Positions 7,754 to 14,501 of a stretch of 64,000 nucleotides of DNA are shown here, in pieces. Position 1 is the stretch's first letter; every line of letters begins with the position of its first letter. The notes beneath the pieces were generated by a model. The model worked only from the letters and a program-made list of their open reading frames with translations, made no database searches and had not been told where the DNA came from. Made by a program: the position numbers and the translations under genes. This DNA is from Oscillospiraceae bacterium (lineage in GTDB: Bacteria > Bacillota > Clostridia > Oscillospirales > Acutalibacteraceae): the NCBI GenBank assembly GCA_022487055.1, contig JAKVJJ010000005.1, positions 1-64,000 of the forward strand, in the 5' to 3' direction.

Positions 7754-7789
7754 CTGCAGTCCTCCATTCCCAATATTCAAATTACCTTC

Positions 7790-7818
7790 ATTGTACATAA
7801 ATCTGCGCAAATCGTCAA
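7790..7818 (-). promoter_or_regulatory. Promoter of the DUF815 / binding-lipoprotein unit
   Basis: On the minus strand, -35 TTGACG (7813-7818), 17-bp spacer, -10 TACAAT (7790-7795). Confidence 0.7.
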
Positions 7819-7838
7819 GTTTTTGCAAAGCGGTCCCC

Positions 7839-7867
7839 TTGACATTTTTCCTCTTTTTCTATAGAAT
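7839..7867 (+). promoter_or_regulatory. Promoter upstream of tRNA-Ser
   Basis: -35 TTGACA (7839-7844), 17-bp spacer, -10 TAGAAT (7862-7867). It would give a tRNA precursor with a leader of about 185 nt. Divergent from the DUF815 promoter. Confidence 0.6.
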
Positions 7868-8060
7868 AAGAATATCCATAACAGCAGAAAGCCGCTGAAA
7901 CGGAAGCGTATCGAAGTTAGCCATATGACTCTTTTGAATGTAGAATGTTAAAGCCATTTGATTTTTCTAGGATTTTCGGGAATCATCAGCAAACCAATAT
8001 CGTTAGTTCTTTCCTGCAGTTCTCTTTAAAATTCGGAACTGCCTGACTAATTTCATATAT

Positions 8061-8154
8061 GGAGAAGTATCGAAGTGGTCGTAACGAGAACGACTCGAAA
8101 TCGTTTTGCCGGTGTTGAGCCGGCACGTGGGTTCGAATCCCACCTTCTCCGCCA
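8061..8154 (+). tRNA. tRNA-Ser (anticodon CGA), CCA encoded
   Basis: The acceptor arms GGAGAAG and CTTCTCC pair. The anticodon stem AACGA/TCGTT closes the loop CTCGAAA, giving anticodon CGA (reads UCG). A long variable arm TGCCGGTGTTGAGCCGGCA marks the serine class, and the T arm is GTGGGTTCGAATCCCAC. The 3' CCA (8152-8154) is encoded. Confidence 0.96.
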
Positions 8155-8159
8155 TATAA

Positions 8160-8207
8160 GAACGCTAATTTTGATACGGTAAATATCAAGGTTGGCGTTC
8201 TTATTTT
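8160..8207 (+). terminator. Terminator after tRNA-Ser
   Basis: GAACGC (8160-8165) pairs with GCGTTC (8195-8200), with inner TTGATA/TATCAA, followed by TTATTTT. Confidence 0.6.
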
Positions 8208-8576
8208 GTACACGGTAGCCGCCAAAAGGTCTTGATTTCAAGGCTTTTTGACGGTTTTTGCTTCCTGTCTGTCGAGTACATAGAAAAATACCCATTTGCG
8301 GAGTGTAAAGGCTGATTTAACCTTGCACTCGACAAACGGGAATAGAGCGGGTTTGAACACCGTGTTCACTGGTGTAATGGTCAAGTGTTTTTGTAACACA
8401 ACTGTCTAACTTGCTTCAATCCATACCTTGTCTCATAGGGCGTTTGATAATCGTTGTACGAGTGAGGACAAACTTGATGGTACCAAACGTAGGCGAGCTC
8501 TGACGTAGTCCATTTGTCAGTTTCACTTGCAATCACACTGCGAAAGTGCCTCTCAGCACACACTCCTTAAGAACAT
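8208..8576. other. Accessory spacer between tRNA-Ser and the collagen-like gene
   Basis: Apart from the transposase remnant, I see only a short inverted pair GTCGAGT / ACTCGAC (about 8269-8276 and 8321-8334). No intact gene, and no copy of the tRNA 3' end that would mark an att site. Confidence 0.4.
8381..8563 (-). pseudogene. Transposase (rve/DDE type, IS3-like) C-terminal remnant
   Basis: A 60-codon open fragment with WYHQVCPHSYNDYQTPYE, matching the spacing W-Y-x4-P-H-S-x3-Y-x-T-P-x-E at the end of the rve integrase core in IS3-like transposases. Nothing upstream restores the catalytic DDE domain, so it is a decayed fragment. It lies about 230 nt downstream of tRNA-Ser, a common integration site. 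No clear terminal inverted repeats were seen. The IS family is a guess from the motif. Confidence 0.5.
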
Positions 8577-8615
8577 AATAAATGGGGTATCGTTGATAAC
8601 GATACCCCATTTATT
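8577..8615. terminator. Perfect 18-bp stem terminator
   Basis: AATAAATGGGGTATCGTT (8577-8594) is exactly complementary to 8598-8615, with a 3-nt loop. It works on the minus strand after the collagen-like gene. Confidence 0.75.
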
Positions 8616-8682
8616 ATAGTGAAAGTTTCAGGTGTATGGGCGAAAATTTCAAAGGCTTCGTGACTACGGAAGCTGTCTCATG

Positions 8683-9789
8683 CTATGCGATTTGCATGAT
8701 AACAAGGTGCGCTGAGACAGGCTCTGTTCCTCCTGCGGAAGGTGTAATGGTTAGTGCTGTGGGTTCGCCGGCAGGATTTCGTACAGTCAATATTGTATTG
8801 ACGACCGTCGTAGTTACAAGAGCCATTCCTACTATCTGAGAAGTGCCGGTTGCTCGCCCTACTACCGTATAGGGTTGTTCAACGGCTCCTGCTCCCGAAT
8901 TAAGAGTTAAAACCAATTGCCCCGCTTCGTCTACACTTACCTGAAATAAGACCTGATAAGTGCCAATTGCAGTCAAGTTAAACGTGCTACCGCCAGTGCG
9001 GACAATGGTAGCTCCACTATTTGGTCCATCTTGCGGAAAACTAACGTCTGTACCCTGAGCAACTGCTGCAGAATTATCTTCAGGCATCAACGCATAAAAG
9101 TCGGCAAAGCCTAATACTCCTCCAGCAGGGCCTACCGGACCTATCGGGCCTTGAATACCCTGTGGACCTACCGGGCCTTGAATGCCCTGTGGACCTACCG
9201 GACCTATCGGGCCTTGAATACCCTGTGGGCCTATCGGGCCTTGAATGCCCTGTGGGCCTATCGGGCCAGCCGGACCAGTATCACCTGTCGGGCCAGCCGG
9301 GCCTATCGGACCTATCGGGCCAGTATCTCCTGTCGGGCCAGTCGGACCTGTCGGGCCAGTTGGGCCTGTTGGGCCTGTTGGGCCTGTCGGACCAGTTGGA
9401 CCTGTCGGACCTGTCGGGCCAGTATCACCTGTCGGACCAGCCGGGCCAGTATCACCTGTCGGACCAGCCGGGCCTATTGGGCCAGCCGGACCAGTATCTC
9501 CTGTCGGGCCAACCGGACCTATTGGACCAGCCGGGCCTATTGGGCCTGGAATACCCCGTGGACCTATTGGGCCTGGAATGCCCCGTGGACCCATTGGACC
9601 AGCCGGACCTATTGGACCAGCCGGGCCCATTGGACCTACACAACAACAACAGTATCGATCGGGTGGAAAACACGGTGTTGGTTCTGGACATGGCGGCCTG
9701 CAAATAGACGAATCATACTGATTACGACATTGCTGATAACTTGATTGTTGATTGTTATCAGGTATGTCATTGCATTTATATATTTGCAA
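8683..9789 (-). CDS. Collagen-like Gly-X-Y repeat protein, spore-surface (BclA-like) type
   Basis: 368 aa. An N-terminal region of about 50 residues is rich in Cys and Pro and ends in a CCCC cluster. About 57 uninterrupted Gly-X-Y triplets follow (mostly [18 protein letters not shown]), then a C-terminal globular domain of about 140 residues beginning [16 protein letters not shown] with beta-rich sequence, as in BclA-type exosporium proteins and their clostridial relatives. The start is a TTG at 9789 with SD AAGGAGA (9797-9803); a longer frame starting with TTG at 9822 has no SD. A sigma-K-like promoter at 9872-9898 suggests mother-cell expression late in sporulation. No signal peptide. Spore-surface location is inferred. 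Confidence 0.85.
   Translation of the reverse strand: MQIYKCNDIPDNNQQSSYQQCRNQYDSSICRPPCPEPTPCFPPDRYCCCCVGPMGPAGPIGPAGPMGPRGIPGPIGPRGIPGPIGPAGPIGPVGPTGDTGPAGPIGPAGPTGDTGPAGPTGDTGPTGPTGPTGPTGPTGPTGPTGPTGPTGPTGDTGPIGPIGPAGPTGDTGPAGPIGPQGIQGPIGPQGIQGPIGPVGPQGIQGPVGPQGIQGPIGPVGPAGGVLGFADFYALMPEDNSAAVAQGTDVSFPQDGPNSGATIVRTGGSTFNLTAIGTYQVLFQVSVDEAGQLVLTLNSGAGAVEQPYTVVGRATGTSQIVGMALVTTTVVNTILTVRNPAGEPTALTITPSAGGTEPVSAHLVIMQIA
9122..9640 (-). repeat. Tandem 9-bp (Gly-X-Y) collagen repeat tract
   Basis: Degenerate 9-bp units coding Gly-Pro-X triplets. Longer copies, such as the 18- to 27-bp [11 protein letters not shown] units at 9130-9260, are nearly identical, suggesting growth by slippage or unequal crossing-over. 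Expect length variation between strains. Confidence 0.9.
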
Positions 9790-9871
9790 AGTGTTATCTC
9801 CTTCCGTCGAAAATTTATACAATACTGCTTGTAAAGTTGGGATAACTCATAACTATTCCGTACTCCCGTAC

Positions 9872-9898
9872 TATAATATGTGACTAACATGAACTGGT
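9872..9898 (-). promoter_or_regulatory. Sigma-K-like promoter of the collagen-like gene
   Basis: On the minus strand, -10 CATATTATA (9872-9880), matching CATANNNTA, with AC 16 bp upstream (9897-9898), matching the sigma-K -35. No sigma-A promoter was seen near the start codon. Confidence 0.45.
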
Positions 9899-10134
9899 TC
9901 CTATCTTTTTCGGCATTATTCTTCATAGAAAAAATAAGTAGTGTAGTAAATAATATGCAGACGGTAACTCTCCATCTCACAAAAGAATGGGAGTATGATA
10001 AAATTCATGCCTCACATTCCAAGTGGACATTAAATCCAAGGCAACACTCCACAGAAAAAAGTTGGTGTGGCAAGGCCAGTATATTTTAAAATATAAATAT
10101 GCTTAATCAAATGAACGAACTTAATGTGATGAAA

Positions 10135-10346
10135 AGAAAAGCCGAAGATAATTTCAATTCGGAAAAAGGCAGCAGCTTTTCCCGGGCCACAGGGACCAGT
10201 GGCAGAGACCACAAATTGTGGACTGAGCCCTGATAATCAGGCAAAGATAAAAGTCCCGTCGTAGCATAGCTCAGAATTATGCGACCTTGCTCCGGGTTGG
10301 CTAACAGACGCAGATTTGAAACAAAGAAACTGAATACTTTGTTTTT
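10135..10346 (+). ncRNA. Hairpin-rich structured RNA candidate (strand uncertain)
   Basis: About 210 nt without an ORF but with dense pairing: CCGAA/TTCGG (10142-10162); GGAAAA/TTTTCC; a GGGC/GCCC clamp (10184-10187 with 10227-10230) around CCAC/GTGG (10187-10202) and CCACAAATTGTGG (10209-10221); CCTGATAATCAGG (10229-10241); and CCCG/CGGG (10255-10258 with 10293-10296) around GCATA/TATGC. An A/U hairpin with a T run (10319-10346) could terminate it on the plus strand. Plus is preferred because the unpaired segments are purine-rich; on the minus strand the CCGAA hairpin followed by CTTTTCTTTTC is an alternative end. I could not name the family; raiA-type RNA is one to test. Confidence 0.42.
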
Positions 10347-10518
10347 GATGTAAAGCAGTCGTACAAGTGTCAAAAGTTAGAAACCGGTTCCCAAAGTAAG
10401 AAATTCGATTTTACATGATAAACAAAGAAAGCAAAATCTTCTCAAAACCATTAAAAATAATGTTCATATAATTATATCTATTAATTGAAAAAAAATAATC
10501 AAAATGTCCAAAAAACAC
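10347..10518. other. AT-rich spacer
   Basis: Intergenic sequence before the sugar-importer promoter. I see no gene or clear structure in it. Confidence 0.4.
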
Positions 10519-10547
10519 TTGACATCATATGTAAGGCGCCATATAAT
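10519..10547 (+). promoter_or_regulatory. Consensus promoter of the LplB/LplC importer operon
   Basis: -35 TTGACA (10519-10524), 17-bp spacer, -10 TATAAT (10542-10547). Both hexamers are perfect. The leader is about 235 nt and carries operator-like repeats, so repression is likely. Confidence 0.8.
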
Positions 10548-10554
10548 AGTGGCA

Positions 10555-10756
10555 TGAAAGCGGTTTGCAATACATTATGACTACAGAATAAATGTGAAAG
10601 CAACAGAAAGCAGCAGTTTTTTTACGCATATATGAAATCGGTTGCAAAATGTAAATAAACATTTTTCAACGAATTAAGGTGCATTGCTGCAAAACAAAAT
10701 TTCGAAAGCGAAAAATTTCACTTTTATTCGCTTATTCCTAATAAAACCGATTTCGA
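10555..10756 (+). promoter_or_regulatory. Three LacI-family/cre-like operator repeats
   Basis: TGAAAGCGGTTTGCAA at 10555-10570, TGAAATCGGTTGCAAA at 10633-10648, and an inverted copy at 10743-10756 (reverse complement TCGAAATCGGTTTT). The shared core GAAA(G/T)CGGTT resembles LacI/GalR-family half sites. The first begins right at the predicted transcription start, consistent with repression in the absence of sugar. Confidence 0.5.
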
Positions 10757-10787
10757 TACTTCAAAATACTTATGGGGAGGATTTTGA

Positions 10788-11753
10788 ATGATGAGCAACC
10801 TAACAAAAGGAGGCGCTCAGCATGTGCTGGCGCTGAAATCGCCCACAAGGAAAAAGTGGGAAAACAGCCGAACACTTATCTTGATGAGTCTGCCGGCAAT
10901 CGTGTTCTTTCTGGTGTTCGCGTACCTGCCGATGCCAGGCGCTTACATTGCATTTACCAACTTTAACTACCGGGACGGCATTTTTGGCAGTCCATTTGTT
11001 GGAATGAACAACTTCAAGTTCCTGTGGAACTCCGGCAAGCTGCTGTTGCTAACACGCAACACTGTGCTTTACAACCTTGCATTTATCCTTGTTGGCAATG
11101 TGCTGCAGATATTCATTGCAGTGCTGCTTAATGAGATACAAAAAAAATGGTTTAAAAAAGTAGCACAGTCGCTGATGTTCCTGCCTTACTTTATCTCAGC
11201 GGTTTTAGTTGGCATACTTGCTTACTACACATTAAATTACGATTATGGTTTGATTCCGGCGTTGGCCCGCTCTGTAGGCATCACAGCCCCGAAGTTTTAC
11301 TCTAACCCAAATGCATGGCCTGGCATCATCATCTTGGTGAATCTCTGGCAGCAAACCGGTTATGGCTCGATTGTTTACTTTGCAGCCATTTGCGGTATCG
11401 ACACCAGTATTATGGAAGCAGCAAAGATTGACGGTGCAAACGAACTTCAGTGCATCCGTTACATCCTGCTGCCAAGCTTAAAGCCAACCGCAATTATTCT
11501 GATCCTGTTTGCAATCGGCGGTATTATGCGCGGCAACTTTGGTCTGTTCTACAATCTGATTGGTTCCGCTAATGCAGCGCTGCTGCCAATGACAGATATT
11601 ATTGAAACGTACGTTTACCGTACACTAATCAATCAGTTCAACTTCCCGTATTCCTCCGCGGCGGGTCTGTTCCAGTCGGTAGTTGGCTTTATCATTATAA
11701 TGATTGCCAATGGTGCCGTACGGAAAATTGAACCAGACTACGCGCTGTTCTAA
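10788..11753 (+). CDS. Sugar ABC transporter permease, LplB type
   Basis: 321 aa inner-membrane permease with six predicted membrane segments (first at about residues 32-52). The EAA loop EAAKIDGANELQCIRYILLPSLKPT near residue 215 is the ATPase-docking motif. It resembles LplB/YteP permeases, which import oligosaccharides with an LplA/LipO-type lipoprotein. SD GGGGAGGA precedes the tandem ATGs at 10788/10791. First gene of the operon; LplC follows 14 nt later. No ATPase gene is in the operon. Confidence 0.9.
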   Translation: MMSNLTKGGAQHVLALKSPTRKKWENSRTLILMSLPAIVFFLVFAYLPMPGAYIAFTNFNYRDGIFGSPFVGMNNFKFLWNSGKLLLLTRNTVLYNLAFILVGNVLQIFIAVLLNEIQKKWFKKVAQSLMFLPYFISAVLVGILAYYTLNYDYGLIPALARSVGITAPKFYSNPNAWPGIIILVNLWQQTGYGSIVYFAAICGIDTSIMEAAKIDGANELQCIRYILLPSLKPTAIILILFAIGGIMRGNFGLFYNLIGSANAALLPMTDIIETYVYRTLINQFNFPYSSAAGLFQSVVGFIIIMIANGAVRKIEPDYALF

Positions 11754-11767
11754 AGGAGGGGAAATTT

Positions 11768-12682
11768 ATGAATGATACCAAAGCAGTGAAAGCTGTCAAA
11801 ATTAAAAAAGACAATGTTTCACATGTGATTTCTATTCTCTCATATATCATGGTTACCATTTTTGCGGTACTTTGCTTGTTGCCGTTTATCATGATGGTTT
11901 CCGCTTCATTCAGCAATGAAAACACCATTATGAGTGAAGGCGTGGGTTTTCTGCCAAAAAACGTTTCGCTGACAGCTTACAAAATTGCCTTCTCGGCACC
12001 GCAAGAACTTGGCGGTGCATACCTTGTTACCATTGGCATGACTGCGATTGGCACGCCCATCGGTCTGTTCCTTATTGCAATGACCGGCTATGTCCTGCAG
12101 CGCAAAGATTTTTTCCTGCGGAATAAGATTTCGTATTATATTTATTTCACCACCTTGTTTTCCGCTGGTTTGGCACCGACCTACTTGTGGATAGTTCGTT
12201 ACCTAAACCTGAAAAACAATTATCTGGCGGTTTTGCTGCCAGCCATGATGACACCATGGCTCATCTTCCTAATGAAGAACTTCATGAAGTCGATTCCTTT
12301 TGAAGTGACTGAATCCGGCAAGATTGACGGTGCAGGGGATTTTCGGATTTTTGTTTCCCTGATTCTTCCCATGCTGAAACCGGCTCTTGCTACAGTTGGT
12401 TTGTTCCTGGCATTGAGTTACTGGAACGAATGGTACAATGCAATGCTGTACCTGCCAAATGTCAAGTACACTACACTGCAGTATTATCTCTATAAAATTG
12501 TAAATACTGCTTCTGCTTTGAAACAGTCGGTGGCAGGTGCAAATGTCAGCGTTGGTATGCTGCCGACGCAGACACTGAAAATGGCGACTGCCGTGCTGGC
12601 CACCGGTCCAATTATTTTCCTCTATCCGTTTGTACAAAAGTACTTTATTTCCGGCATTACTGTAGGTGCTGTAAAGGGTTGA
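11768..12682 (+). CDS. Sugar ABC transporter permease, LplC/YtcP type
   Basis: 304 aa, second inner-membrane permease of the importer. Six membrane segments; EAA loop ESGKIDGAGDFRIFVSLILPMLKPA at about residue 190; C-terminal end FVQKYFISGITVGAVKG, typical of the family. SD AAAGGAGGGG. It pairs with the upstream LplB-type permease. Confidence 0.9.
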   Translation: MNDTKAVKAVKIKKDNVSHVISILSYIMVTIFAVLCLLPFIMMVSASFSNENTIMSEGVGFLPKNVSLTAYKIAFSAPQELGGAYLVTIGMTAIGTPIGLFLIAMTGYVLQRKDFFLRNKISYYIYFTTLFSAGLAPTYLWIVRYLNLKNNYLAVLLPAMMTPWLIFLMKNFMKSIPFEVTESGKIDGAGDFRIFVSLILPMLKPALATVGLFLALSYWNEWYNAMLYLPNVKYTTLQYYLYKIVNTASALKQSVAGANVSVGMLPTQTLKMATAVLATGPIIFLYPFVQKYFISGITVGAVKG

Positions 12683-12685
12683 TTC

Positions 12686-12739
12686 GTGCAGTTAATGCAC
12701 TGTCATGTAAAAATGGAATTTCAATCTGAAGAAATTCCA
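12686..12739 (+). other. Two intercistronic hairpins before the binding-protein gene
   Basis: GTGCA/TGCAC (12686-12700) and TGGAATTTC/GAAATTCCA (12714-12739), with no T run. Such hairpins between permease and binding-protein genes often act as processing or stability elements that raise the binding-protein message. Confidence 0.45.
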
Positions 12740-12758
12740 AATAAAGGGAGGATTATAT

Positions 12759-14354
12759 ATGAACAACGCATTTAAAAAAGCAGCATCCTTTGTCCTTGCA
12801 GCCGCAATGAACATGAGTCTTGCAGCCTGTGGCGAAGGTTCAAGCTCCACCACAGGTTCTGCGGCCGGTTCCGCTGGGTCCACTGCTGCCAAAAAGGTAG
12901 ACACCTCTGAACACGTTAAGCTGAATATGCTGGTGCTAGGCAACAAACCTACCAACGGCCGTATGGAAGCGGCTATTGCAGAAGAAAATAAATTGCTCAC
13001 CAAAAAGGTGAACGCCGAAATTTCCCTGCAGTACATTGAGTGGGCAGACTGGCAGAGCAAATATCAGCTGGCACTGTCCAGCGGCGATGGCTCAACAGAT
13101 TTGATTGTTACCGCAACTGACTGGTTGTATGCATGGCAGAGTGCAAAGAAGGGCGCGTTCCTGCCGCTGGATGAAAATATGCTTTCCACCTACGCACCAC
13201 AGACCTATGCTTCTGTGCCGAAACAAGATTGGAAGGACTGCACAAAGGACGGAAAGATTTGGTTCATTCCGGAAGACCAGTACACCCAGTACACCAACCA
13301 CGGCTTCTACTACCGCGGTGATTGGGCAAAGCAGGGCGGCGTTGACAAAGTCACCAAATTTGAGGACATTGAAAAGTACCTTGCCGCTGTCAAGAAAAAC
13401 CATCCTGGCGTTGTGCCGTGGGATGTGGGTGCTCCGAACAACCTCTCAGGCCTCTATCCCGGCTATATTCAGTCCCACACCAAAGATACCGTTATGCTGG
13501 GTACAGATGTAGGCAACTACCAGATTTTTTACTATGATAATTCCAACCCGTACAAAGCAATTTGCCCGATTATGGACTCCAACGAATTTCTTGACTTTGC
13601 AAAGCTGATGAAGAAGTGGGGCGATGCCGGTTACTGGCGTTCCGATGTTTTGAACTATCAGGGCGATACCACCAACCTGATGTTCGCCGGCAAGAGCGGC
13701 GCTGACCAGCACCATACCCAGAGCTATATTACCGACCGCCGCCCGAACATGGACGCAAAGCAGCCAGGGTCTGACCTGCAGTTCTATTACTGGGGCATGG
13801 AAAACAAGAATGTGAATAAGGACCTTGACACTCACGGTGCAATGGCAGTCAGCGCAACCTCCAAGCATCCGGAACGCGCACTGATGGTTTATGACCTGAT
13901 TCGTAATGACAAAGATATTTACTATCTGCACAACCATGGCATTGAGGGCAAGGATTACGTTATGAAAGACGGCAAACTTGACCATCCAAAAGGCTGGGAT
14001 GCCACGAAAGACGCACTTGACACCAACTTCTGGGCAGGCCGTATGGATAAGTATGAGCCGGATGCGACCAACTGGTACTCCGGTAAGGATAAAATCTACA
14101 AAGAACTGGGCAGCTTTGCCGGCAAGTATGCACTGGGAAAGTTTGCATTTACCCCGGATAATGTTGCTGCAGAAATTGCCGCCGTTGCGGATGTGTGCAA
14201 CACCTACATTCCGTCCATTGCTTACGGTAAGGCAGGTGACCCAACGGAAGCAGTCAAAAAATTCCGCCAAGCACTGAAAGATGCTGGATATGACAAGGTG
14301 TTGGCAGAAATTCAGACCCAACTTGATGCAGAGAAAAAAGAAGACAACAAATAA
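12759..14354 (+). CDS. Extracellular sugar-binding lipoprotein (LplA/LipO type)
   Basis: 531 aa. Signal peptide with lipobox SLAAC (Cys about residue 24), then a Ser/Thr/Ala/Gly-rich linker and a family-1-type solute-binding fold; the length is typical of LipO-like proteins paired with LplB/LplC permeases. Landmarks: WADWQSKYQLALSSGD, WFIPEDQ, FYYRGDW and AVSATSKHPERALMVYD. It delivers substrate to the two upstream permeases. SD AGGGAGGA. The neighbouring GH35 enzyme suggests a galactose-containing oligosaccharide, which is an inference. Confidence 0.9.
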   Translation: MNNAFKKAASFVLAAAMNMSLAACGEGSSSTTGSAAGSAGSTAAKKVDTSEHVKLNMLVLGNKPTNGRMEAAIAEENKLLTKKVNAEISLQYIEWADWQSKYQLALSSGDGSTDLIVTATDWLYAWQSAKKGAFLPLDENMLSTYAPQTYASVPKQDWKDCTKDGKIWFIPEDQYTQYTNHGFYYRGDWAKQGGVDKVTKFEDIEKYLAAVKKNHPGVVPWDVGAPNNLSGLYPGYIQSHTKDTVMLGTDVGNYQIFYYDNSNPYKAICPIMDSNEFLDFAKLMKKWGDAGYWRSDVLNYQGDTTNLMFAGKSGADQHHTQSYITDRRPNMDAKQPGSDLQFYYWGMENKNVNKDLDTHGAMAVSATSKHPERALMVYDLIRNDKDIYYLHNHGIEGKDYVMKDGKLDHPKGWDATKDALDTNFWAGRMDKYEPDATNWYSGKDKIYKELGSFAGKYALGKFAFTPDNVAAEIAAVADVCNTYIPSIAYGKAGDPTEAVKKFRQALKDAGYDKVLAEIQTQLDAEKKEDNK

Positions 14355-14375
14355 GCAAACAACATCTCTTTAATG

Positions 14376-14410
14376 AAGCTGGCATCGGTTTTTCGGTGCC
14401 AGCTTCGTTT
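14376..14410 (+). terminator. Hairpin terminator/attenuator between binding protein and GH35
   Basis: GAAGCTGGCATCG (14376-14388) pairs with CGGTGCCAGCTTC (14395-14407), followed by GTTTTAT. It probably reduces read-through into the beta-galactosidase gene. Confidence 0.6.
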
Positions 14411-14501
14411 TATCAAACCATTTTTCTTGGTCTATGCCCAAAGGCAAATTTATGCCGGCATGGATGTAAATATAGAAACTACCTGCAAAGGAATGATAAC
14501 T

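Noticed and set aside
7986..8295. Minus-strand ORFs over tRNA-Ser reading GGEGGIRTH and RRWDSNPRAGSTPA
   Set aside because: These are well-known artefacts produced by translating the antisense strand of tRNA-Ser; the tRNA fold is perfect.
9122..9640. CRISPR-like appearance of the repeat tract
   Set aside because: Units are 9 bp multiples coding Gly-X-Y in one frame, with no spacers and no cas genes.
9151..9744. Three plus-strand ORFs opposite the collagen-like gene
   Set aside because: They are mirror frames of the 9-bp collagen repeat, with no SD, and read as low-complexity W/Y/R or L/S/G repeats.
10135..10346. Cobalamin riboswitch (a TCTGCCACTGG stretch on the minus strand)
   Set aside because: The short match to the CGCCACTG segment is not accompanied by the GGTGCAA-type or B12-box sequences, and no downstream cobalamin gene exists on that strand.
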